Positions 34,203-42,146 of a stretch of DNA of 64,000 nt are shown one piece after another. Under the pieces are notes generated by a model, which was given only the letters and a program-made list of their open reading frames with translations, made no database searches and was not told the DNA's origin. The first letter of the stretch is position 1. Every line of letters starts with the position of its first letter. The DNA comes from an uncultured Clostridia bacterium (GTDB taxonomy: Bacteria; Bacillota; Clostridia; Oscillospirales; Ruminococcaceae): NCBI GenBank assembly GCA_947168885.1, contig CAMVNQ010000007.1:62001-126000 (forward strand), written 5' to 3'. Both the position numbers and the translations under genes were made by a program.

Positions 34203-36547
34203 ACCACCCCCGCAAGAATGCATATAGCACGTATCAAAAGAGTTATCAGCCACGCCACCGCGCACTGCCACAAAGCGAGTAATACTGCCCATTTAGCGCC
34301 GAGCTCACGCTTTATAGCCGCTATAGCCGCAATGCACGGTGTATAAAGCACCGAGAAAGCAAGCAAAGATACTGCCGTAAGCGTAGTCATGATCGTCCCG
34401 ACGTCTGTTCCGTAAAGCACTTCAAGCGTCGAAACAACGCCCTCTTTCGCGATAACGCCCGTGACAAGAGCAGTGCAGATCCGCCAGTCTCCCATTCCGA
34501 GCGGTGCGAATACCGGAGCAATAAGTCCGGACAGGAGCGCGAGTATGCTTGTTTCGGGATCGTCCGTAAGTGCGAGACGCATATCAAAGCTTTTGAGGAA
34601 CCATATAACTACCGTTGCCACAAGTATGATCGTGAACGCGCGCTGTAAGAAGTCCTTTGCTTTCTCCCAGAGAAGTCTCAGGACATTTGCCGCGCCCGGA
34701 AGACGGTAATTCGGAAGTTCCATTACGAACGGTACCGGTTCGCCTTTGAAAAGCGTGTTTTTGTACAGGAACGCAGCGAGTATTCCCGTAATTATGCCGA
34801 GCAGATAAACACCGATAATAATTATCCACGAAATGTCCGGGAAGAACGCGTCTATGAAAAATCCGTATATCGGGAGTTTCGCGGTGCAGCTCATGAACGG
34901 TGTAAGCAGTATCGTCATCCTTCTGTCGCGGTCACTCGGCAGGGTACGCGTTGACATGACTGCCGGTACAGTGCAGCCGAAGCCGATAAGCATAGGTACG
35001 ATGCTTCTGCCCGAAAGTCCGATCTTACGCAGTATCTTGTCCATAAAGAACGCGACGCGCGCTATATAGCCGCTGTCTTCGAGCATAGAGAGGAAGAAGA
35101 ACAGCGTGACGATTATCGGAAGGAAGCTCAGAACGCTTCCTATACCGGTGAAAACGCCGTCGATTATGAGCTTGTGCAGAACTTCGTTGACGTTCGCGTT
35201 CGTGAATGCCTCGTCCGCAAGAGCGATAAGGCTGTCGATCCCGGTCGCAAGAAGATCCTGAAGAAATTTGCCGATGACATTGAACGTGAGCCAGAATACA
35301 AGTCCCATGATGAGAATGAACATGGGTATAGCTGTGAATTTACCGGTGAGGAGCTTGTCGATCTTACGGCTTCGGATATGCTCCTTGCTCTCAACGGGCT
35401 TGGTCACGGTCTCGGCACAGACCTGTGCTATATATGAGAAACGCATATCGGCGATAGCGGCTTTTCTGTCAAGCCCGCGCTCTTTCTCCATCTGAGTTGC
35501 TATGTGCTCGATAGCGTCCTTTTCGTTGTCGTCAAGCCCGAGCTGACCGATTATGAGTTCGTCGTTCTCGGCTGCTTTTGACGCGGCGAAGCGTACGGGA
35601 AGCCCTGCGCTCTCGGCATGGTCTTCTATGAGATGCCTTATGCCGTGCAGACAGCGGTGTACAGCGCCGCCGTTCGCGGATTTTCCGCAGAAATCGCGGC
35701 GTTCGGGTCTTTCCTGATAGTGCGCGACGTGTATAGCGTGATCCACAAGTTCTTCTATACCGCTGTTTTTTGCGGCGGAGATAGGAACGACCGGAACCCC
35801 GAGCATTTCCTCCATGCGGTTTACATCTATGCTTCCGCCGTTTGAGGTCAGCTCGTCCATCATATTCACCGCGACGACCATCGGTATATTCATTTCGAGA
35901 AGCTGCATAGTGAGATACAGGTTGCGCTCGATATTCGTCGCGTCAACTATGTTGATTATCGCGTGGGGCTTTTCGTCGAGTACGAAGCTTCTCGATACGA
36001 TCTCTTCGCTTGTGTACGGCGACATGGAGTAGATACCGGGCAGGTCGGTTATTACCGCGTCCTTGTGTCCTTTTATCGTACCGTCTTTCCGGTCAACGGT
36101 TACACCGGGGAAGTTCCCGACGTGCTGGTTTGAGCCTGTGAGCCTGTTGAAAAGGGTTGTCTTTCCGCTGTTCTGGTTCCCGACGAGTGCGAATTTCATT
36201 ACCGTTCCTTCCGGAAGCGGCTCGCCGCTGCCTTTCGGGTGGAAGCGGCCGCCTTCACCGAGACCGGGATGATCTGCTTTTTTTGACGAGCGCGAGGTCA
36301 CGTTAGCCTGAATCGTGTCCGGAGCGGGGGAGACATCTATCCTTTCCGCGTCCGCGAGCCGCAGCGTGAGCTCATATCCGTGCAGTATCACGTCTATCGG
36401 GTCACCCATAGGCGCGTATTTGAGCACGGTAATGTGTGTCCCGGGGATTATGCCCATATCGAGGAGATGCTGTCGAAGCGCATCTTCACCTCCGACGTTA
36501 TCCACTATGACGGATTCGCCGATCTTTGTGTCCTTAAGAGTTGACAT
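34199..36547 (-). CDS. feoB: Ferrous iron transporter FeoA-FeoB fusion
   Basis: The 782-aa protein begins with a FeoA SH3-like domain (residues 1-75: LLDMGIIPGTHITVLKYAPMGDP), a linker, then FeoB. The G domain is at about 118-290 with G1 GNQNSGKTT, G3 DLPGIYS and a G4-like NMMD. A membrane domain follows with the gate-like repeats (RSIVPMLIGFGCTVPAVM). It imports Fe2+ across the membrane. FeoA-FeoB fusions occur in several Clostridia and Bacteroidetes. It is cotranscribed with the Cys-rich peptide, and a palindrome at its start site suggests metal-dependent repression. Confidence 0.95.
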   Translation of the reverse strand: MSTLKDTKIGESVIVDNVGGEDALRQHLLDMGIIPGTHITVLKYAPMGDPIDVILHGYELTLRLADAERIDVSPAPDTIQANVTSRSSKKADHPGLGEGGRFHPKGSGEPLPEGTVMKFALVGNQNSGKTTLFNRLTGSNQHVGNFPGVTVDRKDGTIKGHKDAVITDLPGIYSMSPYTSEEIVSRSFVLDEKPHAIINIVDATNIERNLYLTMQLLEMNIPMVVAVNMMDELTSNGGSIDVNRMEEMLGVPVVPISAAKNSGIEELVDHAIHVAHYQERPERRDFCGKSANGGAVHRCLHGIRHLIEDHAESAGLPVRFAASKAAENDELIIGQLGLDDNEKDAIEHIATQMEKERGLDRKAAIADMRFSYIAQVCAETVTKPVESKEHIRSRKIDKLLTGKFTAIPMFILIMGLVFWLTFNVIGKFLQDLLATGIDSLIALADEAFTNANVNEVLHKLIIDGVFTGIGSVLSFLPIIVTLFFFLSMLEDSGYIARVAFFMDKILRKIGLSGRSIVPMLIGFGCTVPAVMSTRTLPSDRDRRMTILLTPFMSCTAKLPIYGFFIDAFFPDISWIIIIGVYLLGIITGILAAFLYKNTLFKGEPVPFVMELPNYRLPGAANVLRLLWEKAKDFLQRAFTIILVATVVIWFLKSFDMRLALTDDPETSILALLSGLIAPVFAPLGMGDWRICTALVTGVIAKEGVVSTLEVLYGTDVGTIMTTLTAVSLLAFSVLYTPCIAAIAAIKRELGAKWAVLLALWQCAVAWLITLLIRAICILAGVV

Positions 36548-36565
36548 ATAATACCTTCTTTTGTT

Positions 36566-36608
36566 GTTAGTCTCTACTAACTATATCACAAAATCTCCGC
36601 GTTTTCAA
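36566..36608 (-). promoter_or_regulatory. feo promoter with a palindromic, probably metal-responsive operator
   Basis: On the minus strand TTGAAA (36608-36603) and TATAGT (36585-36580) have a 17-bp spacer. GTTAGTCTCTACTAAC (36566-36581) is a perfect inverted repeat at the expected transcription start. Its TTAGT/ACTAA half-sites resemble DtxR/IdeR-type iron boxes. The palindrome is directly visible; the regulator is inferred. Confidence 0.6.
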
Positions 36609-36680
36609 TATCTAAGTGAAAATTCGGTAAACTGCACAATATGCAGAGAAAAATCAAAGATTTTATATAGATAATTGCGT

Positions 36681-36709
36681 TTGTAAATTTTCGCGATTTA
36701 TAGTATAAT
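36681..36709 (+). promoter_or_regulatory. Sigma-A promoter of the Na+ symporter gene
   Basis: TTGTAA (36681-36686) and TATAAT (36704-36709) are 17 bp apart. The gene starts 283 bases downstream, beyond an inserted repeat element, so the message would begin with a long folded leader. Confidence 0.65.
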
Positions 36710-36746
36710 AGTATTCATATCAACGGCTTTCGTTTGCCGTACCTAA

Positions 36747-36972
36747 AGGGAACCTCTAAAAACCCAATTTGAGAGAAAAAGAGCTATCCACTTTATGCCG
36801 CTTTGTATGCGCGCGTCCTGCGCGCTTTTGGCGGCAATACCACGGCTTCCTGCCGTGACCGTCTGCTGCGTCAAACCTCCTAACCGGGCGCCAGCCCGGC
36901 TTCGTCGGCTTTCCTTGTATCCGACGCAGCTATCTCATTTTCTCTTTTCAAAGCGGTTTTTAGAGGTACCCT
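36747..36972. mobile_element. MITE-like element with terminal inverted repeats and internal hairpins
   Basis: The 226-bp element is bounded by AGGGAACCTCTAAAAACC (36747-36764) and its inverted copy GGTTTTTAGAGGTACCCT (36955-36972), one mismatch in 18. Inside are the nested stem TGCCGC..GCGGCA around GCGCGC pairs (36796-36836), CACGGC/GCCGTG (36841-36857), CCGGGC/GCCCGG (36884-36899), CGTCGG/CCGACG (36903-36926), and a long-range GCTGCGTC/GACGCAGC pair. No ORF of note is inside, so it would need a transposase in trans. The same terminus occurs alone at 44516-44534. No clear target duplication is visible. Confidence 0.6.
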
Positions 36973-36991
36973 AAAAAGAGAGGAACGAAAC

Positions 36992-38389
36992 ATGGACAAA
37001 AATACTAAACCTGTTGAACGAAAGGGTTTCGGAAGCAGGATAGGCTTTATCCTTGCCGCAGCCGGTTCGGCGGTAGGACTTGGAAATATCTGGAGATTTC
37101 CGTATCTCGCTGCTAAATACGGCGGCGGTTTTTTCCTGCTTATATATCTTATACTCGCGGTAACTTTCGGTTTTACGCTTATGCTCACCGAAGTGGCGAT
37201 AGGCAGACGCACCGGAAAGAGCGTTCTCGGCGCTTACAGGGCTGTTGACAAGCACTTCGGCTTTATGGGCTGGATGGCGGCGATAATCCCCGCGATAATC
37301 CTTCCGTATTATTGTGTAATAGGCGGTTGGGTGCTGAAGTACATGACCCTTTTCGTTACGGGACAGGGCACGGTCGCTAATCAGCCTGTAGCTTCGGCGG
37401 ACGGAAGCTCGATCACATTTTTCGAGAGTCTTATCGGCAACTCCGCCACACCGACGCTGTTCTTCATAATTTATGTCGTTCTCAACGCTGTGGTCATTCT
37501 TCTCGGCGTACAGAAAGGAATTGAGAAGGTAAGCAAGATACTCATGCCGGTACTGTTCATACTTATCGTCGGCATAGCGATATACACGCTCACGCTTCCG
37601 GGCGCTCTTGACGGAGCTGCTTACTATCTGCTCCCGAACTTTGAGGATTTCAGCGCAGAAAAGCTGTTCAAGACAGTAGCGGCGGCATCGAGCCAGCTGT
37701 TCTATTCTATGTCGATAGCGATGGGCATACTCGTAACTTACGGCTCGTATATGCGCAAGGAAGACTCGCTTGAAGGCTCTGTCCGAAAGATCGAGATATT
37801 CGATACAGCGGTGGCGTTTCTTGCCGGTCTTATAATCATTCCGTCGGTATTTGCTTTCTCCGGCGGAGATGCCGCTTCATTAAACAAAGGTCCGGGACTT
37901 ATGTTCATATCTCTTCCGCAGGTATTTGAATCCATGCCTCTCGGAGATTTCATCGGCGCGGCGTTCTTTATACTCGTTTCACTCGCGGCGCTTACGTCGT
38001 CCATATCGCTCATGGAGACAGTCGTTGCGGCAGTGATGGAGAAGTTCAGACTAAGCCGTGTCAAGGCTGTGATCGTGGTCATTGTAATAACGCTCATGCT
38101 CGGAATGCTCTCCGTTCTCGGCTATGCGGACTGGTCGGAAGTTAAGATCTTCGGTATGCAGTTCCTTGACTTCTTTGACTTTATCACGAACTCCGTTATG
38201 ATGCCGATACTGGCGCTTCTGACCTGTGTACTGATAGGTTATATCGTAAAGACGAAGTACATCGAGGAGGAAGTCCTCTACGGCGAGCGGAAATTCGGCG
38301 CACGCGCACTTTATCGCATAATGATAATGTACGTCTGCCCGGTATGTATGGCAATGATCCTTGTAACACCGTTCATTACGGAAATATGA
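36992..38389 (+). CDS. Neurotransmitter:sodium symporter (NSS/SLC6) family transporter
   Basis: The 465-aa protein has about 11 or 12 membrane helices and the LeuT-type first helix signature GFILAAAGSAVGLGNIWRFPY, which forms the sodium and substrate sites, plus a conserved helix 6 region (SSQLFYSMSIAMGILVTYGSY). It imports an amino acid or related amine driven by Na+. Bacterial members are often Trp, Tyr, Leu or Ala carriers, but specificity is not readable. AGAGAGGAA precedes the ATG. A terminator follows. Confidence 0.93.
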   Translation: MDKNTKPVERKGFGSRIGFILAAAGSAVGLGNIWRFPYLAAKYGGGFFLLIYLILAVTFGFTLMLTEVAIGRRTGKSVLGAYRAVDKHFGFMGWMAAIIPAIILPYYCVIGGWVLKYMTLFVTGQGTVANQPVASADGSSITFFESLIGNSATPTLFFIIYVVLNAVVILLGVQKGIEKVSKILMPVLFILIVGIAIYTLTLPGALDGAAYYLLPNFEDFSAEKLFKTVAAASSQLFYSMSIAMGILVTYGSYMRKEDSLEGSVRKIEIFDTAVAFLAGLIIIPSVFAFSGGDAASLNKGPGLMFISLPQVFESMPLGDFIGAAFFILVSLAALTSSISLMETVVAAVMEKFRLSRVKAVIVVIVITLMLGMLSVLGYADWSEVKIFGMQFLDFFDFITNSVMMPILALLTCVLIGYIVKTKYIEEEVLYGERKFGARALYRIMIMYVCPVCMAMILVTPFITEI

Positions 38390-38392
38390 TCA

Positions 38393-38426
38393 AATATCCA
38401 CCGGCTGATCCGGTGGATATTTTTTT
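38393..38426 (+). terminator. Terminator of the Na+ symporter gene
   Basis: ATATCCACCGG and CCGGTGGATAT pair across CTGAT, followed by seven T residues. Confidence 0.92.
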
Positions 38427-38449
38427 CGGAGATTGCAGAGCGTACGCCG

Positions 38450-39499
38450 TCAGCCAAGTGCTGACAGCATATTTTCCGCAAAGACGGCGTATCCCATAGC
38501 CGCGTCGTTGACGAGAACGTGTGTTACTGCGCCGATGAGTTTTCCGTCCTGCAATATCGGGCTGCCGCTCATTCCCTGAACGATGCCGCCTGTCCGGGCA
38601 AGAAGCTCCGGGTCAGTGACACGTATCGTCATATTGCGCACCGGTGAGTCGCTTCCGCGGTCGATGCTTACTATCTCGATGTCGTACTCTTCCGGCATCA
38701 TACCGCCGGTCGTTGCATATATCACAGCTTTTCCCGCTTTCACTTCGTCCTTTCGTGCGACCTCGACCGGCTCGGCAAGAATAGGCGGCGTTTTACATAC
38801 GCCGAACACGCCGAGATCACTGTTCAGCGTTATCGTGCCGAGCTCGACACTCGATATGAACGCGCCGCAGAGCTCGCCGGGGGAGCCCGCCGCCCCGCGG
38901 ATAACATCGGTCACCGAGACTGCGGTTATCTCGCCGCTCAGAAGCGGCATACGCACCCCCGACGAAGTGTCGCTTATCCCGTGACCGAGTCCTGCGAACC
39001 TTTCCGTTTCGGGGTCGTAGAACGTCATAGTGCCTATCCCCGCGACGCTGTCCTTCGTCCACATACCAAGCCGGTATTCTCCGTCGGTCGCGGATTCAAG
39101 CGCGTTTGCGGTGAATGTGAGCTCCTCGCCGCCGCGAAGCACATCTATCGTGCAGACTGGGTCGTTCTGCACAGCCTCGCTTACGGAAAGGCTGTCGGTT
39201 ATCGTGATGCCGTTGACTGCGCGGATTATATCGCCTTTGCGGATACCTGCGGCTTCCGCGGGGGACTGCTGGCTGAGCCGCCCGTTGACAGCTCCGAAGT
39301 CCGTGACTATGACACCGTCAGTTAGCATTTTGATGCCAAATGGCGTTCCGCACGCAACGACTTTCTTCCGCTCGCTTAACTCGGTGTAAGCGGCGGCGGG
39401 ACGGGCTTGTGAGGATTCACCGTAAGCGGCTGTGCCTATGAAGAGCACAGACATAAGAACAGCCGCGGCTATGTTTATAATTCCCGAAATCTTATTCAT
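38450..39499 (-). CDS. spoIVB: SpoIVB-like serine peptidase
   Basis: The 349-aa protein has an N-terminal membrane or signal segment (about 7-28), a PDZ domain (about 60-130: GIRKGDIIRAVNGITI) and an S55 peptidase domain. The catalytic His lies in GLGHGISD and the nucleophile Ser in GMSGSP, followed by the strongly conserved LIGAVTHVLVNDAAMGYAVF. In sporulating Firmicutes SpoIVB is secreted from the forespore and triggers pro-sigma-K activation. No other sporulation gene is in the window. AAGGAGAAG precedes the ATG. I find no convincing sigma-A promoter in the 130 bases upstream, which would fit control by a sporulation sigma factor. Confidence 0.88.
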   Translation of the reverse strand: MNKISGIINIAAAVLMSVLFIGTAAYGESSQARPAAAYTELSERKKVVACGTPFGIKMLTDGVIVTDFGAVNGRLSQQSPAEAAGIRKGDIIRAVNGITITDSLSVSEAVQNDPVCTIDVLRGGEELTFTANALESATDGEYRLGMWTKDSVAGIGTMTFYDPETERFAGLGHGISDTSSGVRMPLLSGEITAVSVTDVIRGAAGSPGELCGAFISSVELGTITLNSDLGVFGVCKTPPILAEPVEVARKDEVKAGKAVIYATTGGMMPEEYDIEIVSIDRGSDSPVRNMTIRVTDPELLARTGGIVQGMSGSPILQDGKLIGAVTHVLVNDAAMGYAVFAENMLSALG

Positions 39500-39636
39500 T
39501 TCTGACTTCTCCTTGCGACCTCCGTGAATTTGCAGTCCGGACGGGCGAATTGATATTTTTGCGCTCGTCTGACGTGATGCAAGTTTAATATTTGCAGAAC
39601 AGACCGATATATCAGTGGAAACTTTTTTCGGAGTTG

Positions 39637-39665
39637 TTGCAATTTTTATTGAAATGTGTTATTAT
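39637..39665 (+). promoter_or_regulatory. Sigma-A promoter of the membrane protein pair
   Basis: TTGCAA (39637-39642) and TATTAT (39660-39665) have a 17-bp spacer, 67 bases before the start at 39733. Confidence 0.65.
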
Positions 39666-39732
39666 ATTAGTAGTATATTCAGAACGGAAAGAAACGTTCA
39701 TATATTATCTATATTCTGAACGGGTTGTTTTT

Positions 39733-40209
39733 ATGAAAGTTTTGTCAATAATCCTTAAAATAGTCGAAACCGGTATAGTCTGTATCTGGGGCGTGATCGT
39801 CGGAATCCTCTTTCCCGTATGCATTATGGCGTTCGGTGCGGAGATAGTTCCTTCGGATATAGCCGCAAGAACGGATATTATGATAGTCTGGCTGTGCGTT
39901 GCGTTCATAGGTTATGTGCTTCCCGCCGCGTTCGTTTTAGGTAAGCATTACCGCCTGGCTGCGGCTTTCTCGGTTGCCGGACTTATCGGCGTTTTTGTGC
40001 TTGACGGAATGTTCGACGCGCTCTATGCTCACGTTGAGAACAGTTCAGGTCCCGATAACCTCTATCTTCCGCTGATTTTCGCGACACTTCTTGACATATT
40101 CATTCTTGCGGTCGAGGAAAGGGCGAATATCGCGAAACTTTTTGCCGACAGCAAGGCGAAAAAAGAAGAAAAAGCACCGTCTATACTTGCAGACGGCGAT
40201 GACAAGTGA
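39733..40209 (+). CDS. Hypothetical four-helix membrane protein
   Basis: I start at ATG 39733, because the track start at 39592 lies upstream of the promoter. The 158-aa protein has about four hydrophobic helices and a short Lys/Glu-rich C-terminal tail. I do not recognise a family. The ribosome site is weak (GGGTTG). It is followed after 24 bases by another membrane-anchored hypothetical protein and probably shares its transcript. Confidence 0.65.
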   Translation: MKVLSIILKIVETGIVCIWGVIVGILFPVCIMAFGAEIVPSDIAARTDIMIVWLCVAFIGYVLPAAFVLGKHYRLAAAFSVAGLIGVFVLDGMFDALYAHVENSSGPDNLYLPLIFATLLDIFILAVEERANIAKLFADSKAKKEEKAPSILADGDDK

Positions 40210-40233
40210 TGATCTTCAGAAAAGGAAAAAGAT

Positions 40234-40734
40234 ATGCAGGAAAACGAGAAAAAAAAGAAGAAATTCAGGCTTCCGCACTGGCTTCCGTTCGTGCTTTCAC
40301 TAATGGGTGTTGCGGCGCTTATGATATTGTACGTAATGTTCATAGCGAACTGGCTCGGAAACTCTGTCTCGCCGCAGGAGAAGCTCACCGAGTTCGCCGA
40401 GTATGCGAAGTCCGTCAAAAGCGATATTATCGCGCTTTCGGAGTTTGAGACCGCGAAGTATGGAGCCGAAGACCGGTTAACCTATTTCATAACCAAGAAC
40501 GGCGATGAACAGAAGCTCAGAGATGCTGTTTTTGTTGACGGCGCATATAACGCCGAGTCTTATTTCAGCGCTTTGACGGGGAACCGTTGTTCACGTTACT
40601 ACTACACATGGTACGACCTCGAGTGTCTGATCATCTGTGACAGCGGAGGAGCTGTTCACACCGACGGTTCGCAGTACACAGCGGATATAGGAGACGGTGT
40701 CACGGCGGCTATCCGAGGTTATGAGAAGGAATAA
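40234..40734 (+). CDS. Hypothetical membrane-anchored protein
   Basis: The 166-aa product starts with a highly basic cytosolic stretch (ENEKKKKKFRLPHW), then one membrane helix (about 18-42), then an extracellular domain of about 120 residues containing two Cys in its C-terminal half. No known domain is recognised. AAAGGAAAAAG precedes the ATG. It lies between a membrane protein gene and uridine phosphorylase. Confidence 0.65.
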   Translation: MQENEKKKKKFRLPHWLPFVLSLMGVAALMILYVMFIANWLGNSVSPQEKLTEFAEYAKSVKSDIIALSEFETAKYGAEDRLTYFITKNGDEQKLRDAVFVDGAYNAESYFSALTGNRCSRYYYTWYDLECLIICDSGGAVHTDGSQYTADIGDGVTAAIRGYEKE

Positions 40735-40785
40735 TTGCCGACAGTTACAGGGCCGTGTATCTGCGGCGGAAAAAGGAGGGCTATC

Positions 40786-41574
40786 ATGGCACTTATACAG
40801 GACGAAGTCAGATTTCATCTGCGGATAAAAACAGGCGATGTCGGAAGGTATGTCATTCTTCCGGGCGACCCGGGAAGAGTCCCGAAGATAGCCGCGCTGC
40901 TCGATGATGCCGTTCAGGTGGCACAGAACCGTGAATACAACATCTACACCGGTTCGTTGAACGGCGAAAAGGTCAGCGTCTGCTCAACCGGTATAGGCGG
41001 TCCCTCCGCGGCGATAGCTGTCGAAGAGCTGATAATGAGCGGCTCCGACACATTTATCCGCATAGGAACGAGCGGCGGTATGGATATGAAGGTCATAGGC
41101 GGCGACCTCGTTGTCGCGAGCGGTTCGATAAGAAGCGAGGGAACGAGCAGGGAATACCTTCCGATAGAATACCCCGCCGTGCCGGATTTCGACGTTATGT
41201 GTGCGCTGAAACAGGCGGGTGACGCGCTCTCCTCAGACGAGGACGGAAACCGCTGTCATGTCGGCGTTGTACACTGCAAGGACAGTTTCTACGGTGAGAT
41301 CGACCCGAACGGAGTTCCGGCTTTTGCGACTTTAGCTCCCGCGTGGGAAGCTTATGTGCGCGCAGGCTGCCTTACGAGCGAAATGGAATCCGCGGCGCTG
41401 TTCGCTGTTGCGGAAGCAAGACACGTCCGTGCCGGAGCGGTGTTCACTGCGCTCTGGAATGTGGAACGCTCGAAGAAGGGACTTCCGGATAAGGTCTGCG
41501 AATCGTCCGAGCGTGCGATAAAATGTTCTGTTGAAGCAATAAAAATTCTGATAGAAAAAGACAGAAAAGGTTAA
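40786..41574 (+). CDS. udp: Uridine phosphorylase
   Basis: The start is ATG 40786 after AAGGAGGG; the track start is 51 bases upstream. The 262-aa protein has the nucleoside phosphorylase motifs VILPGDPGRVPKIA (phosphate binding), STGIGGPSAAIAVEEL, RIGTSGG and the base-recognition segment SEMESAALF. It splits uridine with phosphate into uracil and ribose-1-phosphate in pyrimidine salvage. Related purine phosphorylases are less likely given these motifs. Confidence 0.9.
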   Translation: MALIQDEVRFHLRIKTGDVGRYVILPGDPGRVPKIAALLDDAVQVAQNREYNIYTGSLNGEKVSVCSTGIGGPSAAIAVEELIMSGSDTFIRIGTSGGMDMKVIGGDLVVASGSIRSEGTSREYLPIEYPAVPDFDVMCALKQAGDALSSDEDGNRCHVGVVHCKDSFYGEIDPNGVPAFATLAPAWEAYVRAGCLTSEMESAALFAVAEARHVRAGAVFTALWNVERSKKGLPDKVCESSERAIKCSVEAIKILIEKDRKG

Positions 41575-41658
41575 GATTTCTGCTTATATCCGTTATCTTT
41601 CCGCGCATAATATCTTTTGCGGACATACCGCAAGTTTATATGAACGGAGAGATGAGAA

Positions 41659-41826
41659 ATGAGTACAGAACGCGCAAACAAATGTATAGCCTGCTCGGTG
41701 ACGAACTGCACACATCACTGCTGTGACAGCGATTTCTGCAGTCTTGACAGGATACAGGTCGGCACACACGAGACAGACCCCACGGTCGATCAGTGTACAG
41801 ACTGTCAGTCATTCAAGATGAAATAA
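41659..41826 (+). CDS. DUF1540 domain protein (absent from ORF track)
   Basis: The 55-codon ORF has CGGAGAGATG upstream. The product contains KCIACSVTNCTHHCC and, later, CTDCQSF, the Cys-rich pattern of DUF1540, a small domain common in Clostridia that probably binds a metal. Its role is unknown. It follows uridine phosphorylase by 84 bases and is closed by a hairpin. Confidence 0.85.
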   Translation: MSTERANKCIACSVTNCTHHCCDSDFCSLDRIQVGTHETDPTVDQCTDCQSFKMK

Positions 41827-41840
41827 AATTACTATTATAA

Positions 41841-41872
41841 TATTATCCCCTGTCGTTTGGCAGGGGATAATA
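41841..41872 (+). terminator. Terminator after the DUF1540 gene
   Basis: TATTATCCCCTG and CAGGGGATAATA form a perfect 12-bp stem. The downstream T-run is short. Confidence 0.7.
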
Positions 41873-41994
41873 ATTTGGAACACTATTTTTAGTAATGTAA
41901 CCGTTTGGAACAAGATATTTTACTCTTTCGTCAGTATCTAACAACCCAAAAGAGATTTATTTGTTATTATTACACAGAAGATTTTTAAATTATC

Positions 41995-42023
41995 TTGACA
42001 TTTCGGTAGTTTTGCGATATAAT
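41995..42023 (+). promoter_or_regulatory. Consensus sigma-A promoter of the EAL-domain gene
   Basis: TTGACA (41995-42000) and TATAAT (42018-42023) are both consensus with a 17-bp spacer. The roughly 120-nt leader holds two short palindromes with three-base centres, GGTAA-ACG-TTACC (42037-42049) and ACGGGT-TTG-ACCCGT, possible operator or leader hairpins. Bases 41873-41994 are AT-rich and show no gene. Confidence 0.8.
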
Positions 42024-42146
42024 GTACTTGGGTTATGGTAAACGTTACCGCGTTTTTGACCACAGATTACATAACAATGACGGGTTTGACCCGTATCATC
42101 AATTTCGTCCGCTTGACGCAAACGCGGCTGCGGCGAAGGAACGGAA

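Noticed and set aside
42024-42146. Possible cyclic-di-GMP riboswitch before the EAL gene
   Set aside because: Only two short palindromes are present; the conserved riboswitch core was not seen.
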